Shown piece after piece: positions 51,924-59,881 of a DNA stretch of 64,000 nucleotides. The DNA lies in assembly GCF_029223485.1 (NCBI RefSeq), contig NZ_JARHTP010000031.1, positions 1 to 64,000 on the forward strand, in the 5' to 3' direction. This DNA comes from Streptomyces coacervatus (GTDB taxonomy: Bacteria > Actinomycetota > Actinomycetes > Streptomycetales > Streptomycetaceae). The notes under the pieces are model-generated. The model was not told the DNA's origin. It did no database searches and saw only the letters and a program-made list of their open reading frames with translations. The position numbers were made by a program, and so were the translations under genes. The first letter of the stretch is position 1, and the number at the start of each line of letters is the position of its first letter.

Positions 51924-52709
51924 CTAAATCCCCTGCCAGTCAGGCTTGTTGGCATACGTGTGCCGGAAGTACTCCGCAAACTTCAGCTTGGACGCCGCCC
52001 CCTCGTCGACGACAACCGTCGCATGCGGATGCAACTGCAACGCCGAGGCAGGGCACACCGCGGCGACCGGCCCCTCAACAGTCGCGGCCACCGCGTCCGC
52101 CTTCCCCTCCCCCGTGGCAAGCAGCACCAGATGCCGAGCCTCCAGAATCGTGCCGATCCCCTGAGTGATGACGTGATGCGGCACCTGCTCGATGTCTCCC
52201 TCGAAGAACCGCGCGTTGTCCACCCGCGTCTGCTCGGTCAACGTCTTGATCCGAGTCCGCGAGGCCAGCGAAGAGCACGGCTCGTTGAATCCGATGTGCC
52301 CGTCGGTCCCGATCCCGAGCAACTGCAGATCCACCCCGCCGGCCGAGGCCAACGCCTTGTCATACGCGGCGCACGCCAACTGCACGTCCTCGGCAGTCCC
52401 GTCGGGCCCCATGAACGCGTCCATCCCGACCCCGAGCGGCTCCAGCACCTCCCGCCGCAGCACCGAACGGTACGACTCCGGATGCTCGGCCGGCAGCCCC
52501 ACATATTCGTCGAGCTGCGCTATCCGCGCCCGCGAGGAGTCCACGGCACCGGAGCGCACCTTCGCCGCCAGCGCCTCGTAGATGGGCAGCGGGGTCGAGC
52601 CGGTGGCCACGCCGAGCAGTGCCCCGGGCCTGCGCCGCAGGAGCTGCGCCATGGCCTCGGCGATGAGCTCGCCGCCCGACTTGGCGTCCGGAACGATGAC
52701 AACTTCCAC
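51924..52709 (-). CDS. nagB: glucosamine-6-phosphate deaminase NagB
   Basis: The 261-residue enzyme converts glucosamine 6-phosphate to fructose 6-phosphate and ammonia. Family landmarks are GVATGSTPLPIYEAL, LDEYVGLP (catalytic Asp) and GIGTDGHIGFNEP (catalytic His). The full standard length is present. ATG 52709 lies 60 bases downstream of a dre site (52769-52784), so DasR should repress it. It is convergent with dasD and divergent from the SIS-domain gene. Confidence 0.95.
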   Translation of the reverse strand: MEVVIVPDAKSGGELIAEAMAQLLRRRPGALLGVATGSTPLPIYEALAAKVRSGAVDSSRARIAQLDEYVGLPAEHPESYRSVLRREVLEPLGVGMDAFMGPDGTAEDVQLACAAYDKALASAGGVDLQLLGIGTDGHIGFNEPCSSLASRTRIKTLTEQTRVDNARFFEGDIEQVPHHVITQGIGTILEARHLVLLATGEGKADAVAATVEGPVAAVCPASALQLHPHATVVVDEGAASKLKFAEYFRHTYANKPDWQGI

Positions 52710-52768
52710 GCTGGACCTGCCGATCTGAAGGGCTGTGTGTCTGAAGGGCCGTGCGGTCGAGAAGGGTA

Positions 52769-52784
52769 TGTGGTTTAGACCAAT
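52769..52784. promoter_or_regulatory. dre operator (DasR site) upstream of nagB
   Basis: TGTGGTTTAGACCAAT matches the reverse dre consensus AGTGGTCTAGACCAGT at 13 of 16 positions, between nagB and the divergent SIS-domain gene. Confidence 0.85.
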
Positions 52785-52941
52785 CTAACAGTATCGACTC
52801 CTGCGCCCCAGGTCGATGCGGGGCCATCCCCATTCCATGCGGAGGACAGGCGTTCTTCGTCACGGGGGAGTGGAATGGGTGCGGTGCTGCCGATGCGCAG
52901 CGCCCCGCACGGCGAGCAGCCAGACCCGGGAGGAACCCACC

Positions 52942-54024
52942 ATGACCGCCATGACACCGGACACCACACCGGACCCTCAGAGCGACGTCCCGGGCCGGAT
53001 CATGGCCAGTGAGATGGCCGAGCAGCCCGCCGTGCTGCGCCGCATCCTTGAGGAGGGTGCCCCCGCCATCCGGCAGGTGGCCCAGAAGATCGCCGCCCGC
53101 AAACCCCGCTTCGTCCTGCTGACCGCCCGCGGCACCTCCGACAACGCCGCCCTCTACGCCAAGTACCTCCTTGAGATCCGCCTCGGCTTGCCCTGCGGAC
53201 TCACCTCGATGTCCACCACCACGGCGTACGGCGCCCGCCCCGACCTCACCGACGTCCTCGTCGTCACCGTCAGCCAGTCCGGCGGCTCCCCGGACCTGGT
53301 GGCCTCGACCCGGGCCGCCCGCGAGGCCGGCGCGATCACCCTCGCCGTCACCAACAACCCCGGCTCACCACTGGCCGGCGTCTCCGAGTACCACGTCGAC
53401 ATCATGGCCGGACCGGAGAAGGCCCTCCCCGCGACCAAGACCTACACGGCCTCCCTCCTCGCCCTCTACCTCTTCGTCGAAGGCCTGCGCGGCGGCGACG
53501 GCGCCCCCGCGAAGCTGCTGCCGGACCTCGCCGAGCAGTTGCTCGCCCGGCAGGAGGAGGTCCGCGCCCTCGCCGCCCGCTACCGCTTCGCCGAACGCAT
53601 GGTCATCACCTCCCGCGGCTACGGCTATCCCACGGCCAAGGAAGCCGCCCTCAAGCTCATGGAGACCAGCTACATCCCCGCTCTCTCCTACTCCGGCGCC
53701 GACCTCCTGCACGGCCCCCTCGCCATGGTCGACAACGTCTCCCCGGTCATCGCGGTCGTCACCGACGGCAAGGGCGGCGAGGCCCTCCAGCCCGTCCTCG
53801 ACCGGCTGCGCGGCCGCGGCGCCGACCTGTTCGTCGTCGGCCCCGCGCACCAGGTCGAGCAGGCCTCGGCCGGCTTCGTCCTGCCCACCGAGGGAGTCGC
53901 CGAGGAAGTCCAACCCATCCTGGAGATCATCCCGCTGCAGCTCCTGGCCCACGAGATCACCATCGCGCGGGGCCAGGACCCGGACGCACCGCGGGCGTTG
54001 GCGAAGGTGACGGAGACGCACTGA
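52942..54024 (+). CDS. SIS-domain sugar isomerase/deaminase (NagB-II / GlmS-isomerase-like)
   Basis: The 360-residue protein has two SIS domains, like the isomerase half of GlmS (ARGTSDNAALYAKYL; VSQSGGSPDLVASTRAAREAG; LPATKTYTASLLALYLF), and no glutaminase domain. The same domain plan is found in NagB-II deaminases. It therefore probably acts on glucosamine 6-phosphate or another amino-sugar phosphate. GGGAGGAACCCACC precedes ATG 52942, an excellent site. It is divergent from nagB with a dre site between, so it too may be under DasR. Two predicted enzymes for the same step side by side is unusual. Confidence 0.82.
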   Translation: MTAMTPDTTPDPQSDVPGRIMASEMAEQPAVLRRILEEGAPAIRQVAQKIAARKPRFVLLTARGTSDNAALYAKYLLEIRLGLPCGLTSMSTTTAYGARPDLTDVLVVTVSQSGGSPDLVASTRAAREAGAITLAVTNNPGSPLAGVSEYHVDIMAGPEKALPATKTYTASLLALYLFVEGLRGGDGAPAKLLPDLAEQLLARQEEVRALAARYRFAERMVITSRGYGYPTAKEAALKLMETSYIPALSYSGADLLHGPLAMVDNVSPVIAVVTDGKGGEALQPVLDRLRGRGADLFVVGPAHQVEQASAGFVLPTEGVAEEVQPILEIIPLQLLAHEITIARGQDPDAPRALAKVTETH

Positions 54025-54029
54025 GCGCA

Positions 54030-54067
54030 GCCGGTGCAGACCGGGCCAGGGCACCTCTTGCACCGGC
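54030..54067. terminator. putative bidirectional terminator between SIS gene and SDR gene
   Basis: Arms GCCGGTGCA (54030-54038) and TGCACCGGC (54059-54067) can pair (9 bp) around a 20-base loop between two convergent genes. Confidence 0.55.
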
Positions 54068-54068
54068 C

Positions 54069-54821
54069 CTACGTCAGCGAACCTCCCGTCGCATCCACCC
54101 AGCTCCCGGTGACCCACCGCCCCGCGTCGGAGGCCAGGAACGCCACCACATCCGCGACATCGGCCGTCTCGCCCACCCTGCCCAGTGCCGATATCGCGGC
54201 TGCCTGCTCCCACCCGCCCGCAGTGCCGTGCAGCAGCCCGTAGGTGTTGTCCGTGTCGATGATTCCCGGCGCGACCGAATTCACCGTGATGCCCCGAGGG
54301 CCCAGCACCTTCGACAGGTCACGGGAGAAGACGTCCAGCGCGCCCTTGGTCATCGCGTACGCCATGTTGTCCGGCATCACGGCGGTCCGGGCCAGGCCCG
54401 ACGAGACGTTGATGACCCGGCCGCCGTCGCGCAGCCGCCCGATGCCCTGCCGGACGATGAAGAACGGTGCCTTCACGTTCACGGCGAAGACCCTGTCGTA
54501 CTCCTCATCCCCGATCTCCCCGATCGGCCGGGTGCTCCCGATCCCGGCGTTGTTCACCAGGATGTCCAGCCCGTCCGCATGCCGGTCGAACTCCTCCCAG
54601 AGCGCCTCCGCATCCCCCGGCCGACCCAGCTCCACCCCGATTGCGAACGCGGAACCGCCCGCCGACTCGATCGCGGCCACCGTTTCCTTCGCAGCCGCCC
54701 CGTTGCTGCCGTAGTGCACCGCGACCCGCGCCCCGTCGCGCCCCAGCCGCTCGGCGATCCCGCGCCCGATTCCCCTGCTCGCCCCCGTGACGAGTGCCGT
54801 CCTGCCTGCGAACACGCCCAT
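54069..54821 (-). CDS. short-chain dehydrogenase/reductase
   Basis: The 250-residue classical SDR has the cofactor site TGASRGIGRGIAERL near residue 10, NNAGIG near 92 and catalytic Ser/Tyr/Lys (INVSSG near 138, YAMTKGALDVF near 155). It ends with WVDATGGSLT, the usual SDR C terminus. Likely an NAD(P)-dependent oxidoreductase of FabG type. ATG 54821, GGGGGCG upstream. It is divergent from a TetR gene with a 96-base gap and is the probable target of that regulator. Confidence 0.88.
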   Translation of the reverse strand: MGVFAGRTALVTGASRGIGRGIAERLGRDGARVAVHYGSNGAAAKETVAAIESAGGSAFAIGVELGRPGDAEALWEEFDRHADGLDILVNNAGIGSTRPIGEIGDEEYDRVFAVNVKAPFFIVRQGIGRLRDGGRVINVSSGLARTAVMPDNMAYAMTKGALDVFSRDLSKVLGPRGITVNSVAPGIIDTDNTYGLLHGTAGGWEQAAAISALGRVGETADVADVVAFLASDAGRWVTGSWVDATGGSLT

Positions 54822-54845
54822 GCCGACGCCCCCTTCGCAATTCCC

Positions 54846-54880
54846 TAGTGGTCGATACAAAAAGACCGTACAGCAGCCCG
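54846..54880. promoter_or_regulatory. putative TetR operator region
   Basis: The gap between the divergent SDR and TetR genes has the inverted repeat GGTC ... GACC (within GGTCGATACAAAAAGACC) and low-GC sequence, with TATACAAT further right at 54903-54910 as a likely -10 for the regulator. Confidence 0.4.
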
Positions 54881-54917
54881 CCGACATTTCTCTAGCACCC
54901 GCTATACAATTCACTCC

Positions 54918-55595
54918 ATGGTGGGCAGCCAGAAGACGACGACTAAGGCCGGGGCGGCCGGGACCGCGGACGACGAGTCGGCCGCGGCGAAGAGCAGGCA
55001 GACGTCCAAGCCCCGCGGACGCCCCCGCTCCTTCGACCGCGAGACCGCGCTGGAGAAGGCGGTCATGGCCTTCTGGGAGCACGGGTACGAGGCGACCTCC
55101 GTCTCCGACCTCACCCGCGTCATGGGCATCGGAGCCCCGAGCCTGTATGCGGCCTTCGGCGACAAGCGAGCGCTGTTCGACGAGGTCGTGACCGTCTACG
55201 GCACCCGCTACGGCTCCTTCGCCGACCGCGCCCTCGCCGAGGAGCCCACGGCCCGGGCGGCCGTGGCGCGGATGCTGCGGGAGGCAGCCGCCGAGTACAC
55301 GGCCCCCGGCCGCCCGCACGGCTGCCTCGTCATCCATGCGGCCACGAACTGCGCGAGCCCCGAGGTCGAGGCATCGCTGCGCGAGCGGCGCAATGCCAAC
55401 ATCGCCGCGTTCGAGAGTCGTATGAGGGCAGGCATCGCGTCGGGGGAGCTGCCGGCCGGGACCGATGCCGCCGCGCTGGCCCGGCACACGGGGGCGATCA
55501 TCCAGGGCATGTCCCAGCAGGCGCGGGACGGGGCGAGCCGCGAGGAGCTGGAGGCGCTCGCGGAAATTGCCATGTCCATCTGGCCCCGCACATGA
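54918..55595 (+). CDS. TetR-family regulator
   Basis: The 225-residue TetR protein has a 35-residue Lys/Ala-rich N-terminal extension, then the HTH (ALEKAVMAFWEHGYEATSVS, DLTRVMGIGAPSLYAAFGDK). The later part has GCLVIHAATNC, typical of the DhaR/YjdC-like subgroup. Divergent from an SDR gene, which it probably represses. ATG 54918 is used. A 400-base gene-free stretch follows. Confidence 0.83.
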   Translation: MVGSQKTTTKAGAAGTADDESAAAKSRQTSKPRGRPRSFDRETALEKAVMAFWEHGYEATSVSDLTRVMGIGAPSLYAAFGDKRALFDEVVTVYGTRYGSFADRALAEEPTARAAVARMLREAAAEYTAPGRPHGCLVIHAATNCASPEVEASLRERRNANIAAFESRMRAGIASGELPAGTDAAALARHTGAIIQGMSQQARDGASREELEALAEIAMSIWPRT

Positions 55596-55995
55596 ACCCA
55601 CACGGGTTAGGCTGCGTGCTGGATGTTAGGGCGTCCGACTAGTCGTACCGGCCAGTCGTAGCAGCCGCAGAACTGACAACAACAAACAGGCTCCAACGCA
55701 TGGACACACGTAGTGGTCTAGTCCAGAATGCGTAAAGAGCGTGTACGCACGAGCTTCCGTCTTCCCCGCACAGGAAGGCGGACGGAGGATCCGGAGCTCT
55801 CTGCCCTGACTGCCCCGGCTCCTCATCCTTCGGCCATCCGGGACCGCACACCCCGCGGCCGATATTGCTCCGGGCTGCGGTGCCGGGAGGGTTGAGGGTC
55901 CCTCTCAGGCGCCGCGGCCCGCGGGTGTTTTCAGGGCCTGTACGGACCTCGGTCGTATTTAGGACCTGCACATACCCCCAGGTACGCTCACACAC
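55596..55995. other. intergenic region with dre site, no gene seen
   Basis: No open frame of convincing codon use. It contains a strong dre site (55712-55727), an imperfect hairpin near 55752-55787 (TCCGTC-TTCC / GGAA-GACGGA) and, close to the kinase start, sequence likely to hold its promoter. Confidence 0.5.
55712..55727. promoter_or_regulatory. dre operator (DasR site) outside the das cluster
   Basis: AGTGGTCTAGTCCAGA matches the consensus AGTGGTCTAGACCAGT at 14 of 16 positions. It lies 117 bases after the TetR stop and 269 before the histidine kinase start. Confidence 0.8.
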
Positions 55996-57471
55996 GTGCC
56001 CTCCATGAACGAACTGGTCCGCCAGCACACCGCCCTCGACGACTCCGACCTCGAGTGGCTCCATCTGCTGGTCTCGGAGTGGCAGCTGCTGTCCGACCTC
56101 TCCTTCGCCGACCTCGTCCTGTGGGTCCCCACCCGCGACGGCACGCGCTACGTCTCCGTCGCCCAGATGCGCCCCAACACCGGTCCCACCTCCTACCAGG
56201 ACGACATGGTCGGCCACCTGGTCCCGCGCGGCCGCCGCCCCATGCTGGACGCGGCGCTCGACGAGGGCCGGATCGTGCGCGAGGGCGACCCCGAGTGGCG
56301 CGAGGAGGTCCCCGTCCGGGTCGAGTCGATTCCCGTACGACGGGACGGGCGCGTCCTCGGCGTCATCGCGCGCAACACCAACCTGCTGACCGTACGCACC
56401 CCGAGCCGCCTCGAACTGACGTATCTGCAGAGCGCCTCGGACCTGGCGCAGATGATCGCGGCCGGCTCCTTCCCGTTCGCGAACCAGCAGATGGACATGG
56501 ACGCCGCGCCGCGCGTCGGCGACGGCCTGATCCGCCTCGACGCGGACGGCGTAGTCCAGTACGCCTCCCCGAACGCACTGTCCGCCTACCACCGGATGGG
56601 CCTCGCCTCCGACCTGGTCGGCCAGCTCCTCGGCAAGACAACCGCCGAACTCGCCCCCACCCGTGGCCCGGTGGACGAGGCGCTGAGCAAGGTCGCCAGC
56701 GGGTGGGCGCCGCGCGAGTTCGAGATCGAGGCCCGCGACGGGGTGATCCAGTTCCGCGCGATCCCCCTCAAGCCCAAGGGCACGCGCATCGGTTCGCTGG
56801 TCCTGCTCCGCGACGTCACCGAACTACGCCGCCGCGAGCGCGAGTTGATCACCAAGGACGCGACCATCCGGGAGATCCACCACCGGGTGAAGAACAACCT
56901 CCAGACGGTCGCCGCCCTGCTGCGCCTGCAGGCCCGGCGCATCGAGTCCGACCGCGGCCGGGAGGCCCTCGAAGAGGCGGTCCGCCGCGTCGGATCGATC
57001 GCGATCGTGCACGAGACGCTCTCCCAGAACCTGGACGAGCGCGTGGAGTTCGACGAGATCGCCGACCGGGTGCTGGCCATGGTGGCGGAGATCTCGCCGG
57101 GCAAGGTCACCGGCCGACGCTCCGGCCGCTTCGGCATCCTGGACGCGGAGGTCGCCACCCCGCTGTCCATGGTCCTGACCGAGATCCTCCAGAACGCCCT
57201 CGAACACGGTTTCCGCGAGGGCGACACCGGCACGGTCGAGGTCTCCGCGGTCCGCGGCGGCACGACCAAGGAGGCCCGCCTCCTGGTCACGGTCCAGGAC
57301 GACGGAGTGGGCCTGCCGGAGGGTTTCGACCCGCACACCGCCGGCAACCTGGGCCTGCAGATCGTACGGACCCTGGTGGAAGGCGAGTTGGGCGGCACGT
57401 TCGACATGGTCCCCGCGCCGGAGCGGGGGACGCGGGTGATCCTGGACGTTCCGGTGCGGGCGCACAAGTAA
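55996..57471 (+). CDS. sensor histidine kinase, PdtaS type
   Basis: The 491-residue soluble histidine kinase has a GAF-like N-terminal domain (residues 20-165), a PAS domain (about 170-275) and a HisKA_2 dimerisation segment with phospho-acceptor His in REIHHRVKNNLQTVAALL (near 295). A HATPase_c domain follows (EILQNALEHG N box, DDGVGLPEG G1, GNLGLQIV). This matches PdtaS of mycobacteria, which pairs with the ANTAR regulator PdtaR; no response regulator lies next to it. GTG 55996 is used; a downstream ATG at 56005 is possible. Followed by an 11-bp hairpin. Confidence 0.9.
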   Translation: MPSMNELVRQHTALDDSDLEWLHLLVSEWQLLSDLSFADLVLWVPTRDGTRYVSVAQMRPNTGPTSYQDDMVGHLVPRGRRPMLDAALDEGRIVREGDPEWREEVPVRVESIPVRRDGRVLGVIARNTNLLTVRTPSRLELTYLQSASDLAQMIAAGSFPFANQQMDMDAAPRVGDGLIRLDADGVVQYASPNALSAYHRMGLASDLVGQLLGKTTAELAPTRGPVDEALSKVASGWAPREFEIEARDGVIQFRAIPLKPKGTRIGSLVLLRDVTELRRRERELITKDATIREIHHRVKNNLQTVAALLRLQARRIESDRGREALEEAVRRVGSIAIVHETLSQNLDERVEFDEIADRVLAMVAEISPGKVTGRRSGRFGILDAEVATPLSMVLTEILQNALEHGFREGDTGTVEVSAVRGGTTKEARLLVTVQDDGVGLPEGFDPHTAGNLGLQIVRTLVEGELGGTFDMVPAPERGTRVILDVPVRAHK

Positions 57472-57517
57472 CGCCGTACAGAAGGACCGCCGTACGACGG
57501 GCCGGTGCACAGCAAGA

Positions 57518-57546
57518 AGCCCCGGACCGTTCCCAGGTCCGGGGCT
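57518..57546. terminator. bidirectional terminator between the kinase and wblE
   Basis: A perfect 11-bp stem (57518-57528 with 57536-57546) around a 7-base loop between convergent genes. Confidence 0.85.
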
Positions 57547-57664
57547 GAAATGCTCGTTGCCAGCTTGTGCTGCGCATCGGGGGTACTGCGCGCTGCGGCT
57601 CGGGGGCGGGAGATGCGTACTCGCTGTACGCGCCGCCAAGCTCAGGCTGTTGCGGGGCGGGTTG

Positions 57665-57922
57665 TCAGGCGGAGGCCTGACGGGCCCGGTTGCGGGCGGC
57701 ACGGCGCTTCATGGCGCGACGCTCGTCCTCGCTGAGACCACCCCAGACGCCGGAGTCCTGGCCGGACTCGAGCGCCCACTGCAGGCACTGCTCCATGACG
57801 GGGCAGCGGCGGCAGACGGCCTTGGCTTCCTCGATCTGCAGCAGCGCAGGACCGGTGTTGCCGATGGGGAAGAAGAGCTCGGGGTCTTCCTCGCGGCAAA
57901 CGGCGTTGTGACGCCAGTCCAT
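57665..57922 (-). CDS. wblE: WhiB-family iron-sulfur regulator WblE
   Basis: The 85-residue protein has four iron-sulfur cysteines (C9, C37, C40, C46) and the WhiB turn GVWGG (58-62), followed by basic helix ERRAMKRRAARNRARQ. Its length and its place next to the PdtaS-type kinase and sigH match WblE of Streptomyces, orthologous to mycobacterial WhiB1. Such proteins bind [4Fe-4S] and sense NO or redox. The ATG at 57922 has AAGGAGAGG upstream. The 319-base upstream region is gene-free. Confidence 0.92.
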   Translation of the reverse strand: MDWRHNAVCREEDPELFFPIGNTGPALLQIEEAKAVCRRCPVMEQCLQWALESGQDSGVWGGLSEDERRAMKRRAARNRARQASA

Positions 57923-58241
57923 GGCTGCTACCTCTCCTTGGTATTACGTGCAGGTTGCTTGTGAATGTGAACGCTTTCACGAATCCCTCAACAAGTGAAG
58001 GGCCGAGCGCCAGGTTCCCTGGCGAGGTCCTGTGATTTGAAGAGGGGTTCCGGTGATCTGTGGAGGCCGGTGTTGCGGGCCGTCCCGATCGCCACGTAGA
58101 GACTCGCAAACCTCAGCGGCGGATACAACCCCTTCCGGAAAGTTTTTTTTGATTCCTCGGTGTCGACTAGGTCACAGCCGTACTTCCATGGGGTGGATCC
58201 TGGCCTAAACGTTCGAGTGAAAGGACTTCAGCCCTTTCTGC
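57923..58241. other. wblE upstream region
   Basis: No gene is visible. On the minus strand it includes an uninterrupted run of eight A (58143-58150), rare at this GC level, next to TTTCCGGAA (58132-58140). An inverted repeat GTGAA-N4-TTCAC (57967-57980) lies 45 bases before wblE. These are likely promoter or regulator-binding features. Confidence 0.5.
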
Positions 58242-59210
58242 TCACACAATCACACGCAGTGCACGGCGTACGCCTGTGAACGTCACGCTCGTACGCAGCC
58301 CCAGGTGGTCGCCGTCCATCTGGAGGGGCAGAGGCACCTTCGAATGCAAGGTGAACCCGTCCAGGTCGTGCAAAGACACGACGTGCTTGCCATGGGGTCC
58401 GCGCTCGGGGGACGAAGTGAGCAACTGCGTGGCATACCGGGCAGCCGAGACCGTGGACATACGGCTGAGACCCACCAGGTCGAGCCCGGTGTCGAACGAG
58501 GCCTTAGGCGCCGCGTACACCGGACGATTGCCCAGATACGTCCACGGCGAGGTGTTGCAGATTATGGACAGCACCAGATCGGTCACCGGCTCCTCGCCGG
58601 GCCGCTCCAGTGTGATCGACCCATGCCGCCGATTGGGCTCCTGCAGGAACTGGCGTGCGACCTGGCGCAGATAGAGGGCGTGGGTGGATTTCCGGCCCTG
58701 CTCGCGCTGCTGCTCGACCCGCCCGACCACGCCCGCGTCGAAGCCGAGCCCCGCGCAGAAGGTGAACCAGCGGGACGGCACCGCCTCGTCCTCGGTGCCC
58801 GGCGTGCCTTCGGCGAGGCCCATGCCGACCGTACGTTCGTTGCCCTCGCGCAGGGCGTCCAGCAGTGCGCCGGTCGCCTCCACGGCATCGTTGGGCAGGC
58901 CCAGGGCGCGGGCGAAGACATTGGTGGAGCCGCCCGGCACCACGGCGAGTCGGGGCAGGCCCTCCGGGTCGGGCCCGGCATGCAGCAGGCCGTTGACCAC
59001 CTCGTTGACCGTGCCGTCGCCGCCGAGGGCCACGACCAGATCGATGTCGTCGCTCTCCGCCGCCTGCCGGCCCAGGTCGCGCGCGTGGCCGCGGTACTCG
59101 GTGGTGATCGCCTCGAGCTTCATCTCGCTCGCCAGAGCGTGGGTCAGGACGTCGCGCGTACGTGCGCTTGTGGTGGTAGCTGCCGGGTTGGCCACGAGAA
59201 GTGCACGCAT
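58242..59210 (-). CDS. diacylglycerol/sphingosine-type lipid kinase
   Basis: The 322-residue protein has the DAGK catalytic signature VALGGDGTVNEVVNG near residue 60 and VVPGGSTNVFARALG near 92, with a second conserved GLGFDAGVVGRVE near 155. These kinases phosphorylate diacylglycerol or related lipids and are often involved in phosphatidylinositol or glycolipid synthesis. ATG 59210. The later residue MDGDHLG is also typical. The divergent neighbour is a small membrane protein gene. Confidence 0.88.
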   Translation of the reverse strand: MRALLVANPAATTTSARTRDVLTHALASEMKLEAITTEYRGHARDLGRQAAESDDIDLVVALGGDGTVNEVVNGLLHAGPDPEGLPRLAVVPGGSTNVFARALGLPNDAVEATGALLDALREGNERTVGMGLAEGTPGTEDEAVPSRWFTFCAGLGFDAGVVGRVEQQREQGRKSTHALYLRQVARQFLQEPNRRHGSITLERPGEEPVTDLVLSIICNTSPWTYLGNRPVYAAPKASFDTGLDLVGLSRMSTVSAARYATQLLTSSPERGPHGKHVVSLHDLDGFTLHSKVPLPLQMDGDHLGLRTSVTFTGVRRALRVIV

Positions 59211-59378
59211 GAGTTGCAGCGTACCTACTGGGAAGTACCGGGCACAGGCCGAGGTAGGGATCAGGTAAGAGGTGGGGGAGTGAGGCTCACCACGGGGGTC
59301 CGGCTCAACCTCGCCACGGTGGTCGGCGTCCCCCGGGCTCGCCGTGGAGGCGCGTGTCCCCAGGGCTACCCTTCAGGG

Positions 59379-59828
59379 GTGACCAGTGAGCAGACCCCCG
59401 CCACCGAGGAAGACACCGGCCCCCGCCCGCGCCGCCTCACATACGCCGCGGCGCTCGCAGCCCTGGAGGGGCTCGCGTTGGTCGTAGGGGGCGTCTGGAT
59501 GCTCGTGGAGGGCCTCGCGGGTGCCCCGGACGACCGCCGCTCCGCCGTCACCGGCGGCATCACGCTCGTGGTCCTCGCCCTGCTGCCGCTGCTGGCCGCC
59601 CGCGGTCTGCTCGGCCGCAAGAGCTGGAGCCGGGGCCCGGCCGTCATCACCCAGATCATGGCGCTGCCGGTGGCCTACAACCTGCTGCAGGCCGACAGCG
59701 TGGCGATCCCGGCGGGCATCGCGATCGCCGTCGTGGCCGTCGTCGCGCTGGTCCTGCTGGTCAATCCGGCCACGACCCAGGCCCTCGGAATCCGGGGCCC
59801 GGGCCGCGCGCAGGACGGCAAGCAGTAG
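59379..59828 (+). CDS. membrane protein of unknown function (four helices)
   Basis: The 149-residue protein has four hydrophobic segments: YAAALAALEGLALVVGGVWM, GGITLVVLALLPLLAARGL, AVITQIMALPVAYNLLQ and PAGIAIAVVAVVALVLLV. The N-terminal tail is polar (EQTPATEEDTGPRPRR). It resembles small actinobacterial integral membrane proteins without known function. GTG 59379 with AGGGG upstream; the start is uncertain. Converges with sigH, with a 7-bp hairpin (59844-59861) between. Confidence 0.7.
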   Translation: MTSEQTPATEEDTGPRPRRLTYAAALAALEGLALVVGGVWMLVEGLAGAPDDRRSAVTGGITLVVLALLPLLAARGLLGRKSWSRGPAVITQIMALPVAYNLLQADSVAIPAGIAIAVVAVVALVLLVNPATTQALGIRGPGRAQDGKQ

Positions 59829-59843
59829 TCGAACGGCACTGCG

Positions 59844-59861
59844 GCAGCCCTTGGGGGCTGC
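59844..59861. terminator. putative bidirectional terminator before sigH
   Basis: GCAGCCC (59844-59850) and GGGCTGC (59855-59861) form a 7-bp stem with loop TTGG between convergent genes. Confidence 0.6.
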
Positions 59862-59881
59862 AGCGGCCGTAGAGCGGAGTG

